Shown: positions 9,137 to 19,107, numbered from the stretch's first letter. The stretch is 59,805 nt of DNA from Lachnospiraceae bacterium (GCA_017620375.1 JAFZQN010000046.1:1-59805), one strand, 5' to 3'. Translations and numbers: made by a program. The notes: generated by a model not told the origin, from the letters alone.

Positions 9137-10363
9137 ATGACAAATTCAGACAGAAACGAACTGCGCCGCAGATTCGTAAAGGACAATACCATAAGCAGGC
9201 TGGCACTCTGCTATGTAAACAGCGCACGTGAAAAAGTAGTGGTACAGAATGAGATGTTCTTAAGCCTTCCCGAGGAGGATATGTTTAAATACCTTGATAT
9301 CGCCAAGAAATCACTATCCGGTACCATAGGTGATAACCTTATGGAATTCGCATATACCTCGGCGCAGGAGGATGATGAGAACTACCGTTTTATGAAGGGT
9401 CTCCTTGACAGCGGACTGAAAAACGAGAGCCTGCTCGATATCCTTTTTGACAAGATCATAGACAGCTATGTATATGACGGTAACTTCCTGATCACAGTCA
9501 TAGCCGACAGCTATGATGTAATGACCAAGACAAGTGACAAGTTGAAGCTTGATGAATCGGAAGAAGTATTCTCATACATTATAGTAAGCATCTGTCCTGT
9601 TAACCAGACTAAGGCGGGACTCGGATACCTGCCCATGGAAAACAGGATGGGAGCCAGGGAAAAGGACTGGGTAGCGGGCGCACCTGAGGTGGCATTTATG
9701 TTCCCTGCATTTACCGACAGGGCGGCAGACATACATCATGTATGTTACTATACCAAGGATTCGGCGGATATACACGATGAGATAATAGATTCCGTACTCG
9801 GCTGCAGCAGGAAAAAGACTGCCACACAGTGCCGTGAAGTTCTTAAAAGCGCGGTAGTAAATGCAGTGGGCGGTGAGAGACCTGAGAAGGCCGAAGAGAT
9901 AGTGATCCGTATCCATGACAGCCTGAACTCTATCTTAGAAGAGTGTGAGGCCGAGGGTGAGAATATAAGCGAAAAAAGCCTTGATAAGATCGTGCTCTCG
10001 GCTGCGGTAAAGGATGTGGTCAAGGAAGAAGCTTATGTAAATAAAATAGTAGAATCCTGTGAGACAGAGTTTGACCGTGAGCCCCCTGTGGCAGAAGCCT
10101 TTGTAGATAAGAAGACCTTGAAAAAGACAGAAGGCGAAAGAAGAGAGAAGGAACTGGTCAGAGAAATAGCAGATCTTAAGCAGAAGCTTGAGAGATCCGG
10201 AAATCCGGAAGATACCGATTCAGTAAAGGTGCAGAAAGAAAATGTCAGCATCATAATACCTTCTGACAGAGCAGATACCGTCAGGATCGAGACCAAGGAC
10301 GGCGAGCGCTTTGTACTCATACCTTTAAAGGATGAGGAAGAGCCTGAGATAAGGGAAGTATGA
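9137..10363 (+). CDS. DUF4317 family protein
   Basis: A 408-aa cytoplasmic protein with no signal peptide or membrane segment. It matches the DUF4317 family, common in Lachnospiraceae and of unknown function, from the opening (RNELRRRFVKDNTISRLALC) through the central part (YLPMENRMGAREKDWVAGAP). The tail (residues ~320-400) is charged and probably coiled, with KKTEGERREKELVREIADLK before a short closing domain. AAAAAGGAAAA precedes the ATG. An 87-bp gap separates it from the glycosidase; no promoter is obvious in it, so the two could be cotranscribed. Confidence 0.85.
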   Translation: MTNSDRNELRRRFVKDNTISRLALCYVNSAREKVVVQNEMFLSLPEEDMFKYLDIAKKSLSGTIGDNLMEFAYTSAQEDDENYRFMKGLLDSGLKNESLLDILFDKIIDSYVYDGNFLITVIADSYDVMTKTSDKLKLDESEEVFSYIIVSICPVNQTKAGLGYLPMENRMGAREKDWVAGAPEVAFMFPAFTDRAADIHHVCYYTKDSADIHDEIIDSVLGCSRKKTATQCREVLKSAVVNAVGGERPEKAEEIVIRIHDSLNSILEECEAEGENISEKSLDKIVLSAAVKDVVKEEAYVNKIVESCETEFDREPPVAEAFVDKKTLKKTEGERREKELVREIADLKQKLERSGNPEDTDSVKVQKENVSIIIPSDRADTVRIETKDGERFVLIPLKDEEEPEIREV

Positions 10364-10384
10364 TCTGCGACACAATTATTTCAC

Positions 10385-10413
10385 TTTACAAAAATAGGAC
10401 AAAAGGCTATAAT
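10385..10413 (+). promoter_or_regulatory. promoter of O-antigen ligase-like gene
   Basis: TTTACA (10385-10390), 17-bp spacer, TATAAT (10408-10413). CGGAGG follows 24 nt later, just before the ATG at 10448. Confidence 0.75.
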
Positions 10414-10447
10414 ATCCTTGCTTGTGCGCTTATAACGGAGGTTTATT

Positions 10448-12499
10448 ATGAGCTATAAAAAAGGTGTAAAACCTGATAATTCAAATACAAAAAAAGCTGC
10501 GGATACTAAGCAGAAGAGTGTAAATACCGAAAGAAAAGCTAACGGAAAGTTTAATCCGTATATCCTGCCGCTGCTTTTCATACTCGGTATCCTGCCGCTT
10601 ATAGTTAGACTTAAAGTCGTAAAGACCAATATGGAAAACTTCGGTTTTTATTCGATAGCGGATCAGACTGAAGATATATTCCTGTACTACAAATCAATAT
10701 TTTTCATTACTGTCTGCAGCATAATGCTGATACTTATCATAGCCCAGGCATTTGTACACCATAGGGAGCTGAAAGCAACCAGACTTTTCATCCCGCTTGC
10801 GGCATATGCATTCCTGGCATTTTTATCGGCAGTATTTTCGGACTATGCATCATTTTCATTTACAGGTATCGTAGATCATTTTGAGTCGGTATGGGTGTTA
10901 CTTGGATATGCACTCTGTGTTTACTATGCATTCCTGTTTGTATCGGAGACCAAGGATGTAGAAGTACTTATGTCGGTATTTTATCTTGGGACCGTGCTTA
11001 TGTTACTCATAGGATTATCACAGGCGTTCTCACAGGATATATTCCGTTCGGGACTTGGCAGATGGTTGCTCCTTCCCAAAAAGTTCTATGATAATCCCGA
11101 TGCCCAGCTTAAATTCGAATTCCCGCTAGGCAGAGTATATCTTACACTGTTCAACCCGAACTATGTAGGCTCGTATGTATCACTTATCTCACCCGTATTC
11201 CTGATGCTTGCATTTGCAAAGAAAAAGGTATGGCTTGCAGTAGCAAATATCATAGTGTACATCGGATTGTTACTGTGTATCTTGGGTTCGGGATCACGTG
11301 CCGGATTTATCGGAGTAGCATTTTCACTTATATTGCTTCTACTGATCTTCAACAAGAAGCTGATAAAGTACATACCCGAAGCTTTGATAGTCATCGTACT
11401 TATAGTCGGTATTGTATATACATATAACAACTATTCCAACGGACAGTTGCTCTCACGTGCCAAGCAGGCTATGGAGATCGAAAAGACAGAGTATAACTTG
11501 AAGGCTATCGAAACAAATGATGATAATGTAGTGATCCATTATCTTGACCATCAGTTGAAGCTTTCGGTATATGTAAGAGATGACGGAACTGTTGAAGTAG
11601 GAGCATTGGACGAAAACGGAAAGGCTGTAAATGAAAACGGTGAGCTGATCTACACAGTAACGCCTAATCCGGATTCTGAAAATACATATGACTTTACTAC
11701 CACGGATGAACGTTTCAGCAATATAAGCTTCCAGTTCACACTGTTCCAGGGAGCACCGGTATTATATGTAAATATAGACAGGAAAAACTGGACCTTCATC
11801 TATGACGGAACAACATACTATTATATAAATCTTATGGGTAAAGCCGTTAAGATGAATAATGCGGAATATGTGGAGGGCTTGAGCAATTACGGAAGAGCAT
11901 TCTCGGGACGTTTCTTTATCTGGTCCAGGACATTGCCTCTGCTTAAGCATTATATACTGCTCGGATCCGGTCCCGATACATTTACGTTAACGTTCCCCAA
12001 TGACGATTACGTAGCGATGTATAACGGCGGTTACGAGAACATCCTCATGACCAAGCCTCATAACCTGTATCTGCAGATAGCGGTACAGACCGGATTCCTT
12101 TCCCTGATCTGCTTCCTGGCATTCTATATCTGGTACTTCATTACAAGCTTTAAGCTGTACGTAAGAGCTGACAGAAGTAAGTCGATAGTCATGGTCGGTA
12201 TCGGTATCCTGTGCGGAACATTCGGCTACATGATAGGCGGTATCATCAATGACTCAATGATAGTTATAGCTCCTCTTTACTGGGTACTTATAGGTATCGG
12301 ATTTGCTATCAACTCCATGATAAAGAGGGATAACGCATTTGCGGTGATCGAGACTATTGAAGCTTCTGAAACTAAGCAGGCTAAGACTGTTGCAAAACAG
12401 GCAGATACAGCAGATAAGCAGGAAGAAGCAGTAGAGCAAGATGAGACTCCTTCAGAAGCAGTAAATGACAGTTCCGATAATACAGAAAATATAGAATAA
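10448..12499 (+). CDS. O-antigen ligase/polymerase-family membrane protein
   Basis: A 683-aa polytopic protein. Membrane helices cover residues ~35-330, then a long soluble loop (about residues 335-480, rich in charged residues and predicted outside), then the Wzy_C motif region (HYILLGSGPDTFTLTF, then TKPHNLYLQIAVQTG), then more helices. The tail beyond residue 625 is Lys/Glu/Ala-rich and disordered. The family joins or polymerises lipid-linked glycans at the outer face of the membrane. The rfbC and glf genes downstream on the other strand fit a surface-polysaccharide role, though the exact polymer is unknown. Confidence 0.85.
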   Translation: MSYKKGVKPDNSNTKKAADTKQKSVNTERKANGKFNPYILPLLFILGILPLIVRLKVVKTNMENFGFYSIADQTEDIFLYYKSIFFITVCSIMLILIIAQAFVHHRELKATRLFIPLAAYAFLAFLSAVFSDYASFSFTGIVDHFESVWVLLGYALCVYYAFLFVSETKDVEVLMSVFYLGTVLMLLIGLSQAFSQDIFRSGLGRWLLLPKKFYDNPDAQLKFEFPLGRVYLTLFNPNYVGSYVSLISPVFLMLAFAKKKVWLAVANIIVYIGLLLCILGSGSRAGFIGVAFSLILLLLIFNKKLIKYIPEALIVIVLIVGIVYTYNNYSNGQLLSRAKQAMEIEKTEYNLKAIETNDDNVVIHYLDHQLKLSVYVRDDGTVEVGALDENGKAVNENGELIYTVTPNPDSENTYDFTTTDERFSNISFQFTLFQGAPVLYVNIDRKNWTFIYDGTTYYYINLMGKAVKMNNAEYVEGLSNYGRAFSGRFFIWSRTLPLLKHYILLGSGPDTFTLTFPNDDYVAMYNGGYENILMTKPHNLYLQIAVQTGFLSLICFLAFYIWYFITSFKLYVRADRSKSIVMVGIGILCGTFGYMIGGIINDSMIVIAPLYWVLIGIGFAINSMIKRDNAFAVIETIEASETKQAKTVAKQADTADKQEEAVEQDETPSEAVNDSSDNTENIE

Positions 12500-12503
12500 A
12501 AAT

Positions 12504-12545
12504 AAGCTTCCGAAACTGATATTATCAGGATCGGAAGCTTTTTTG
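12504..12545 (+). terminator. terminator between convergent genes
   Basis: Stem AAGCTTCCGA/TCGGAAGCTT (10 bp, perfect) followed by TTTTTT on the plus strand. On the minus strand a weaker T-rich tract follows, so it may also serve the convergent transglutaminase unit. Confidence 0.88.
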
Positions 12546-12564
12546 ATGCTGTGCTGCTAAACGA

Positions 12565-14043
12565 TCATTTGAATACTCTTATGGTGTATGCCAATCCGAG
12601 GATCCCGGCACTTTCTCTGTTTAAGCTGTATCCACAGCCGTATTTTTTGTTATATCCGAGTAAAACATCGTTTATGGTGTCTTCGATGGATATGTCGCTT
12701 TTAGTATAAATGAATTTAATAGTTAAGTCGTATTTTTTGCCAAGCACTTCATCGATACATTTTGACATATAGTTTTTAACTTCTTTTGTCGTGTCCAGCC
12801 TGGTGGTATAGTCGGCATATTTATTATAAATTATGCCGAGGTCTTTACTGGTAGCTTCAGGAAGGTTCTTCATGCTTGTTTTGTGGTTCCTGTTCATATC
12901 TTCATCCGTTACCAGGAAGTAGTCATATAATACACGTCCCTTTTCATCGGGGCAGGGATCGTCCCAGGTTACATCTATGGCATACCATTTGTCATTTATC
13001 TTAACCTTGTTCCATGCGTGGTCTTCGGTTGAATTGGTTGAGTCGGTAGCAGTACCGGTTACCAGTACACAGTCGATACCGTTCATTTTACAGAGAAAAT
13101 AGAACAGCTTAGAATATCCGTCGCATACAGCCTTGCCTTCATTTAAAGCAGAGCTTACGGTATGGATACTGTTACCTGAATAAGACATCGGATAAAGAGT
13201 ATTTAATACTATATAATCATGTATGTTCTTAACTGTATCATATTCTTTCTTGCCATTGAGTTCTTTTGCCAGAGCCGACAGCTTCTTGTACAGGGCTAGT
13301 TCATCAGAGTTTAAGTCTGATGTACTGCCGCTGTTTATAGCATTTTCGATAGCAAATTCATCATCGAACATAATGGAATCTGACTTTATTTCCATTTCAA
13401 CTTCGATCATATTGATGTATTTTGTTACATTGCAAAACTTTATACTCGTGATGAGCGGGTATAGATCCATGTATTCTTCGTATGAACGGAGCTGGCTCAG
13501 ATCCGTAATAAAAAGATAAGATCTGGAAGAAGCGTATCTGCTCTTATTATATATATACTTATCAACTGCTTCTTTACTGGAAATGACCTTGATGGTTGAA
13601 GTATCAACCATATAGTTTTCAACGGTAGCGCTTGCATCGAGTTCCTTGATCAGGGCCTCTGCCTTCTTTTTATACTCGCCGGTTTTGTTGGAAGCGGTTT
13701 CTTTTGCTTTCTTTACGGTAAATACTGTTTTTATCTTATAAGTTTTACCGTTCTGCTTAACGGTAGCCTTTACGGATGCTTTACCTTCGGCAACGGGTTT
13801 TACCTCTCCATTTTTGCTGACCGTGATTATCTTTTTGTTAGATGACTTATATTTTACGGTCGCGTTTTTAGCCAGATTGTTGATCTGGATCGTATAAGGA
13901 TCGGAATTGGTATAGAGGGTGACTTTTTTCTTCTCCATAGCGGGTTTTGCCGCCGCATTTACCTCTACGGTGTTAATTACGGAAGTACCGAGGATGACAG
14001 CAAGTGCAAAGATAAGGAAAGAGTAAAACAGTTTCTTTTTCAT
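12565..14043 (-). CDS. secreted transglutaminase-like protein with Ig-like domain
   Basis: A 492-aa exported protein. The signal peptide is residues 1-31, ending near VEVNAAA. A bacterial Ig-like (Big_2) domain follows (about residues 35-112, including KKIITVSKNGEVKPVAEGKA). A transglutaminase-like core comes later, with the usual Cys-His-Asp triad visible: Cys in NEGKAVCDGYSKLFYFLC, His in STEDHAWNKVKI, Asp in WYAIDVTWDDP. Such proteins act on peptides or proteins at the cell surface. It is the last gene of the five-gene minus-strand unit, 31 nt after galK, with AAAGGAG before its ATG. Confidence 0.87.
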   Translation of the reverse strand: MKKKLFYSFLIFALAVILGTSVINTVEVNAAAKPAMEKKKVTLYTNSDPYTIQINNLAKNATVKYKSSNKKIITVSKNGEVKPVAEGKASVKATVKQNGKTYKIKTVFTVKKAKETASNKTGEYKKKAEALIKELDASATVENYMVDTSTIKVISSKEAVDKYIYNKSRYASSRSYLFITDLSQLRSYEEYMDLYPLITSIKFCNVTKYINMIEVEMEIKSDSIMFDDEFAIENAINSGSTSDLNSDELALYKKLSALAKELNGKKEYDTVKNIHDYIVLNTLYPMSYSGNSIHTVSSALNEGKAVCDGYSKLFYFLCKMNGIDCVLVTGTATDSTNSTEDHAWNKVKINDKWYAIDVTWDDPCPDEKGRVLYDYFLVTDEDMNRNHKTSMKNLPEATSKDLGIIYNKYADYTTRLDTTKEVKNYMSKCIDEVLGKKYDLTIKFIYTKSDISIEDTINDVLLGYNKKYGCGYSLNRESAGILGLAYTIRVFK

Positions 14044-14074
14044 AAGGTGCTCCTTTCATATGAAAGCCTGCGGG

Positions 14075-15256
14075 TTATAAAAGTTCACTGGGTCCGTCTC
14101 CGATATCTACCACATAGAATGCGGGAGTGATGCCGGTTTTAGAAGTATATATTTCTTTCGTTTTTTCTGTTACCTGATCAACGTATTCGTCATGTACCAG
14201 GGCTACGGTACAGCCTCCGAAGCCTCCGCCCGTCATACGGGCACCTATGACTCCGGAAAGTGACTGCTCAGTCTCAGCCATGATGTTAAGCTCGGGGCAT
14301 GTAACTTCGTAGTCTTTATCTAAGGAAGCATGTGACTCATTCATGAGCTTTCCGAAGGTGGCTATCTCGCCGGCATTAAGTGCTTTTACGGCTTCTATGG
14401 TACGCAGGTTTTCGGTAACTGCGTGACGTGCACGTCTAAAGCATACCTCGTCCTTTATGGCGGAAGCATATTTATTAAATGATTCCTCATCCAGCTCGCC
14501 CAAAGCCTTGATATCGGTCACGGTCTTTAGGTCGCTTAATGCAGTCTCACTTTCACGTCTGCGGTCGTTGTAGCCTGAGGATGTAAGCTCATGCTTAACA
14601 TTTGTGTTTGATATGACTATCTTTATACCCTTTAGATCAACAGGCACGTATTCATACTTGAGTGTAGCGGTATCTAAGAATATGGCATGACCTGCTTTTC
14701 CGAAGGCGGATGCGAACTGGTCCATGATACCGCAGTTCATACCGTTGAAGTTGTTTTCCGAATCCTGACCGATGAGGGCAAGGTCCTGCTTGGTGACATT
14801 AAAACCATACAACTCGGAAAGACAATATCCGGTAAGTATCTCGATGGAAGCGGAAGAGGAAAGTCCTGAACCGTTCGGTATGGTACCGTAATACAGGATA
14901 TCAAAACCGCTGTTTATCTGCATTCCGCGTTTCCTGAAAGTCTCCACTATACCCAGAGGGTAATTGGCCCATTTGTATTCGAGCGAGTTAACAAGTTTTA
15001 CGGAAGCAGCAGCTTCTATAATGCCGTCTTTTTCAAAATTAAGGGAATAGAGCCTTATCTTGCTGTCGGGTCTGACTTTAACTGCAGCATAAGTGCCGAG
15101 GCTTAGAGCACACGGAAATACATGGCCTCCGTTGTAATCGGTGTGCTCACCGATCAGATTCACACGTCCGGGTGCAAAGAAGACCCTTACATCGGAGGAG
15201 CTGCCGTATATCCTTTTAAAATCAGATAAAAGCTTTGTCTTTATCTCATCATTCAT
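14075..15256 (-). CDS. galK: galactokinase
   Basis: Phosphorylates alpha-D-galactose to galactose-1-phosphate with ATP (Leloir pathway, cytoplasm). The 393-aa length is standard. GHMP-kinase landmarks are all present: the galactokinase signature GRVNLIGEHTDYNGG (residues 29-43), the phosphate-binding loop PNGSGLSSSAS, and the third motif ARMTGGGFGGCTVAL. The ATG lies one base after the stop of the upstream cellulase gene, so translation is coupled. No galT or galE is in the window. Pairing with glf suggests galactose flux towards surface galactofuranose, which is inference. Confidence 0.96.
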   Translation of the reverse strand: MNDEIKTKLLSDFKRIYGSSSDVRVFFAPGRVNLIGEHTDYNGGHVFPCALSLGTYAAVKVRPDSKIRLYSLNFEKDGIIEAAASVKLVNSLEYKWANYPLGIVETFRKRGMQINSGFDILYYGTIPNGSGLSSSASIEILTGYCLSELYGFNVTKQDLALIGQDSENNFNGMNCGIMDQFASAFGKAGHAIFLDTATLKYEYVPVDLKGIKIVISNTNVKHELTSSGYNDRRRESETALSDLKTVTDIKALGELDEESFNKYASAIKDEVCFRRARHAVTENLRTIEAVKALNAGEIATFGKLMNESHASLDKDYEVTCPELNIMAETEQSLSGVIGARMTGGGFGGCTVALVHDEYVDQVTEKTKEIYTSKTGITPAFYVVDIGDGPSELL

Positions 15257-15257
15257 T

Positions 15258-17402
15258 TTATTGTTGATCCTTTTTGGTTTTCTTATTTTTTGATCTTGAA
15301 AGACTGAGTAAACATATAAATATACCGATAACTGCCAAAATTCCGCCGATCACCAGGATCAAAACTCCTTTACCTGACCCGGAGTTCTTATCGGCATCAT
15401 CTTGGGTTTCGTTCTTTGTTTCGGTAGATGTAACAGCCGGATCGTCATTTTTGTCGGGCTTTCCGGTAGCCGGTATTTCAGTTACGATAACATCGGGAGC
15501 AGAGGTCACATCAGGTGTGACGGTTACCTCCGGAGTGGGATCTGAACTACCGTATTTCTGGGTGTATATCTGCATCGCTGCTTCGTCATATTCCGGTATC
15601 AGTTTAGCATATAAAGTAAGGGACTTTCCGGCTTCTCCGGTATATTCGGTACCTTCCTTGTAATCCTTGGTGGTATACCAGCCAAGTACCTTCATCTCAG
15701 GTAACGTGGTAACACTTGTCTCGGAAGAAAAACTCTGGCCGTTTACAAGGTACGTAATACTGGGCTTGAGAGTCACTGTATCAACCTCATATACAAGCAT
15801 ATCCGGTCCGTCGGACGCTATAACTATGGACTCCACTTTGGCAGCGTTATCTATACCGTATTTGCTTAAAGCATCGATCATATCCCTGTATTTGAAATAT
15901 GATATCTCACAGAGATCGGTCTTTTCTGTCTTGTAAGGAGCTACCGGTATATAGCTAAATCCGTCGGTCGCAGCACTGCTGGTCAGGTAGAAAGCGAGAT
16001 GCTCTGAGGAATCGCTTGCTACGGCTATGTCATTGGCAGAAACTATATAGCTTCTGATAACGGGGATGGATATGGGCTGCGCATGGCTGTATAAAAGACC
16101 GGCCACAGTATGTCCTTCCTTTTCTTCCCATATCACCTTTCCGCCGATGAGTTCGTTTTCTGACATTAAACTTTCATAAGCCAGCCTGTCAACTTCGGTC
16201 TGTTCGCCCCATTCCCTTACGGTTGAACCGTAGAAAAGGCTGTCAACCACAGTGGGGAAGTTCCAGGTAAGTGTTTTACGGTTTATCCATGCATGGCACT
16301 CACCACCGGAATTACCGTTACCTCCATTATCCCAGATGATAATGGGTACTCCGTATTCGTAGCATTTGAGGCCCATGTATCTGGCCCATTTTTCACGTTC
16401 TTCGGTATTATCCTTGTTGGTAGCACTTGTTTCACCAATAACGACAGGAATGTCGTTAAAAAGGAACTGCTCCTCCAAGGTATTAAAAAGAGTATCGATC
16501 TGTGAAGTATCGGTTTTACTATCGGGATCGAAGGTCATTTTTTCATCGCTTAAACAGAATTTATAGGGACTGTAGCAATGAGTTGAAATAATGATATTCT
16601 TAACGGTTTCACCCTCATAAGTAGGTATGGATATGGATTTAAGGATACCGTCCGAAGAAGAAGCGGCATATCCGGGTATCATAAGGCATCTCTCGGAGTT
16701 GTAACCCTTACCGTTACTTCTTATGGTATACGCGAAAACCTGGTTTAAGTAGTTTACGGCATTGTATGCATTCTGAAATCCATCCCATTCATGATCGACA
16801 CCTGTCATACGGGGTTCATTCATGGCTTCAAAGATGAGGTGCTGGTCATAATCAGCAAATGCATCAGCTATCTGGCTCCAAACAGCTGCAAGCTGTTCGG
16901 CCACCTTGGGATATTCCTTGTCAAGATTAGGATTGTTTACCCAGGCTTCATGATGAAGATTAAGGATGATATACATATCAAGATCGTATGCATAATCAAC
17001 GATCTCCTTAACTCTTTCGATAAACTTTTCGTTGATGGTATAGGTGCCGTCTTTTGATAAGAAGTTTGCCCAGGTAGTGGGGATACGTATGGTCTTAAAG
17101 CCTCTGTCGCGGATAGCTTTTATAAGCTCCGGTGTGGTGACCGGATTACCCCATGAGGTTTCCTGAGTTTTGGGGTTGGATCTGCCGCCACTGGTAGCAT
17201 CCATCGTATTACCGAGGTTCCAGCCTATTCCCATTTCGGCAGTGATCTCTTTGGCAGTTTTACCGGTGAGGGGAGCGGACTTTGCTTTCACTGTTCCCTT
17301 GGGAGTACAGGCTGAAAGAAAGATAACCGACAGTATAAGTATGAAAGGGGTTGAAAATTTACAAAATCTTTTTAATGTCTTATGATTGTGGTACATGTGC
17401 AT
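15258..17402 (-). CDS. GH5 cellulase-type lipoprotein with C-terminal membrane anchor
   Basis: A 714-aa surface enzyme. The start carries a lipoprotein signal with lipobox LSAC (Cys at residue 32). The GH5 catalytic domain spans residues ~50-400, opening with GIGWNLGNTMDA and carrying acid/base Glu in LIFEAMNEPR and nucleophile Glu in VVIGETSA; the pattern is close to subfamily GH5_4 (endoglucanase, xyloglucanase). Later come an InlB-repeat-like segment (LGWYTTKDYKEGTEYTGEAG, about residues 590-620), a Thr/Pro linker, and a C-terminal hydrophobic helix followed by Arg/Lys. It would be held at both ends. It sits inside a sugar-precursor operon, 8 nt after glf. Confidence 0.9.
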   Translation of the reverse strand: MHMYHNHKTLKRFCKFSTPFILILSVIFLSACTPKGTVKAKSAPLTGKTAKEITAEMGIGWNLGNTMDATSGGRSNPKTQETSWGNPVTTPELIKAIRDRGFKTIRIPTTWANFLSKDGTYTINEKFIERVKEIVDYAYDLDMYIILNLHHEAWVNNPNLDKEYPKVAEQLAAVWSQIADAFADYDQHLIFEAMNEPRMTGVDHEWDGFQNAYNAVNYLNQVFAYTIRSNGKGYNSERCLMIPGYAASSSDGILKSISIPTYEGETVKNIIISTHCYSPYKFCLSDEKMTFDPDSKTDTSQIDTLFNTLEEQFLFNDIPVVIGETSATNKDNTEEREKWARYMGLKCYEYGVPIIIWDNGGNGNSGGECHAWINRKTLTWNFPTVVDSLFYGSTVREWGEQTEVDRLAYESLMSENELIGGKVIWEEKEGHTVAGLLYSHAQPISIPVIRSYIVSANDIAVASDSSEHLAFYLTSSAATDGFSYIPVAPYKTEKTDLCEISYFKYRDMIDALSKYGIDNAAKVESIVIASDGPDMLVYEVDTVTLKPSITYLVNGQSFSSETSVTTLPEMKVLGWYTTKDYKEGTEYTGEAGKSLTLYAKLIPEYDEAAMQIYTQKYGSSDPTPEVTVTPDVTSAPDVIVTEIPATGKPDKNDDPAVTSTETKNETQDDADKNSGSGKGVLILVIGGILAVIGIFICLLSLSRSKNKKTKKDQQ

Positions 17403-17410
17403 TCCTTTTT

Positions 17411-18550
17411 TTAAAAATATGATTTGATATCATTAAGTGCGGCAGCGATAACCTTATCCATGTCATAGTACTTATACTGACCGAGCCTTCCACCGAAGAA
17501 TACGTTGGGTTCTTTGTCGGCTAAGTCCTTGTATTTGGCATAGAGGTCATTGTTCCTGTCATTATTAACCGGATAGTAGGGCTCGTCACCTTTTTCCCAT
17601 TGCTTGGGATATTCTTTAGTGATATAGGTAACGGGCTGCTTTCCGAACTCAAAATGTTTGTGTTCTATGATACGGGTAAACTTCTCATCGTGGCTGGTAT
17701 AATTGACCACGGCAACACCCTGATAGTTTTCTTTATCAAGCTTTTCAGTTTCAAACTTAAGGGATCTGTATTCAAGTTCACCGAATCTGTAGTCGAAAAA
17801 TGCATCGATCATACCGGTGTATATGACCTTGTCTGCAAGACCGAGACCTGCAACAGAAGAGGTTTCACCGTTAGCCTTCAGATAGTCATTTCTAAGCTCA
17901 AAATAATCGGTGTTGAGCCTGACATCCGTACCATCTAGCATCTTTTCTACCATGGCGGTATATCCACCGATGGGGATACCCTGGAATCTGTCGTTAAAGT
18001 AATTGTTATCAAAGGTGAACCTTACGGGAAGTCTCTTGATGATAAAAGCAGGCAGTTCCTTACAGCTCCTTCCCCATTGCTTTTCGGTATACTCCTTTAC
18101 CAGCTTTTCATACACATCACGTCCGATAAGTCTTAATGCCTGTTCTTCAAGGTTCTTGGGTTCACCATCTAGGTGCTCGGCAGCTATCTGTTCATTGATC
18201 TTAGCGGCAGCCTCATCGGGAGTAGTGATACCCCAGAGCTTTGAAAAGGTGTTCATGTTGAACGGAAGATTATAAAGCTCGTTGTGAAAACGTGCCACAG
18301 GTGAGTTTATAAAGTTGTTAAAGGATGCAAACTTATTCACATAATCCCAGATGCTCTTGTCAGAGGTATGAAATATATGTGCACCGTATTTGTGGATGTT
18401 GATGCCGTCAGCATTCTCGGTATAGATGTTTCCGCCGATATGACTTCTCTTATCTATAACAAGGCATTTGAATCCTTTTTGCTTTAACTCGTAAGCTGCT
18501 ACCGCACCGTACAGTCCGGCTCCGACTATAAGGTAGTCATATTTTTTCAT
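17411..18550 (-). CDS. glf: UDP-galactopyranose mutase
   Basis: Flavoenzyme that interconverts UDP-galactopyranose and UDP-galactofuranose for cell-surface glycans. The 379-aa length is normal. The FAD-binding Rossmann motif is at the start (YLIVGAGLYGAVAAYEL), followed by RSHIGGNIYTE and the conserved HKYGAHIFHTSD; the C-terminal part has GGRLGQYKYYDMD, typical of the family. Its ATG overlaps the rfbC stop by one base (TGATG), so the two are translationally coupled. Confidence 0.96.
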   Translation of the reverse strand: MKKYDYLIVGAGLYGAVAAYELKQKGFKCLVIDKRSHIGGNIYTENADGINIHKYGAHIFHTSDKSIWDYVNKFASFNNFINSPVARFHNELYNLPFNMNTFSKLWGITTPDEAAAKINEQIAAEHLDGEPKNLEEQALRLIGRDVYEKLVKEYTEKQWGRSCKELPAFIIKRLPVRFTFDNNYFNDRFQGIPIGGYTAMVEKMLDGTDVRLNTDYFELRNDYLKANGETSSVAGLGLADKVIYTGMIDAFFDYRFGELEYRSLKFETEKLDKENYQGVAVVNYTSHDEKFTRIIEHKHFEFGKQPVTYITKEYPKQWEKGDEPYYPVNNDRNNDLYAKYKDLADKEPNVFFGGRLGQYKYYDMDKVIAAALNDIKSYF

Positions 18551-19107
18551 CAGAAGATAACTCCGTATTCTTTTAAGTAATCCTTAAGATAAGGGGCATT
18601 TTTATCCTTCTCTGCGAGGATGGGATCGGTCTCACCCCAGTTAACATTGATGTCCGGGTCATCGAAGCGGATGCTTGCCTCGTGAGCGGGAGCGTAGTAG
18701 TTATCAAGTTTATAGATGAACTCTACATTATCCGATAAAGTAACAAAACCGTGTGCAAAGCCTCTGGGGATCATCAGCTGGAGTTTGTTCTCCTCGGAGA
18801 GTTCCACACCTATCCACTTGAGATATGTGGGGGACTCATGACGAAGGTCGACAGCTACGTCCAGTACAGTTCCTCTTACGCATCTTACAAGCTTTGCCTG
18901 TGAATACTCACCCTTTTGGAAGTGAAGTCCGCGCAGAGTTCCTTTCTTGGCTGAGAAGCTCTGGTTGTCCTGTACAAAATGATAGTGAAGACCTGCATTA
19001 TCAAGGTCTCTTTCGGTCCAGCTCTCGTAGTTCCAGCCCCTGTGGTCACCGAACACCTTGGGCTCTATGATATAAACATCTTTTAATGCTGTTTCTTTGA
19101 AAGTCAT
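18550..19107 (-). CDS. rfbC: dTDP-4-dehydrorhamnose 3,5-epimerase
   Basis: Converts dTDP-4-dehydro-6-deoxyglucose to dTDP-4-dehydrorhamnose in L-rhamnose synthesis. The 185-aa cupin protein has the family signatures FVQDNQSFSAKKGTLRGLHFQ (catalytic His in RGLHFQ), VAVDLRHESPTYLKW and IPRGFAHGFVTLSD. It leads the minus-strand unit behind a strong promoter, with TAGGAGGAAAAG before the ATG. The other rhamnose genes (rfbA, B, D) are not in this window. Confidence 0.96.
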   Translation of the reverse strand: MTFKETALKDVYIIEPKVFGDHRGWNYESWTERDLDNAGLHYHFVQDNQSFSAKKGTLRGLHFQKGEYSQAKLVRCVRGTVLDVAVDLRHESPTYLKWIGVELSEENKLQLMIPRGFAHGFVTLSDNVEFIYKLDNYYAPAHEASIRFDDPDINVNWGETDPILAEKDKNAPYLKDYLKEYGVIF

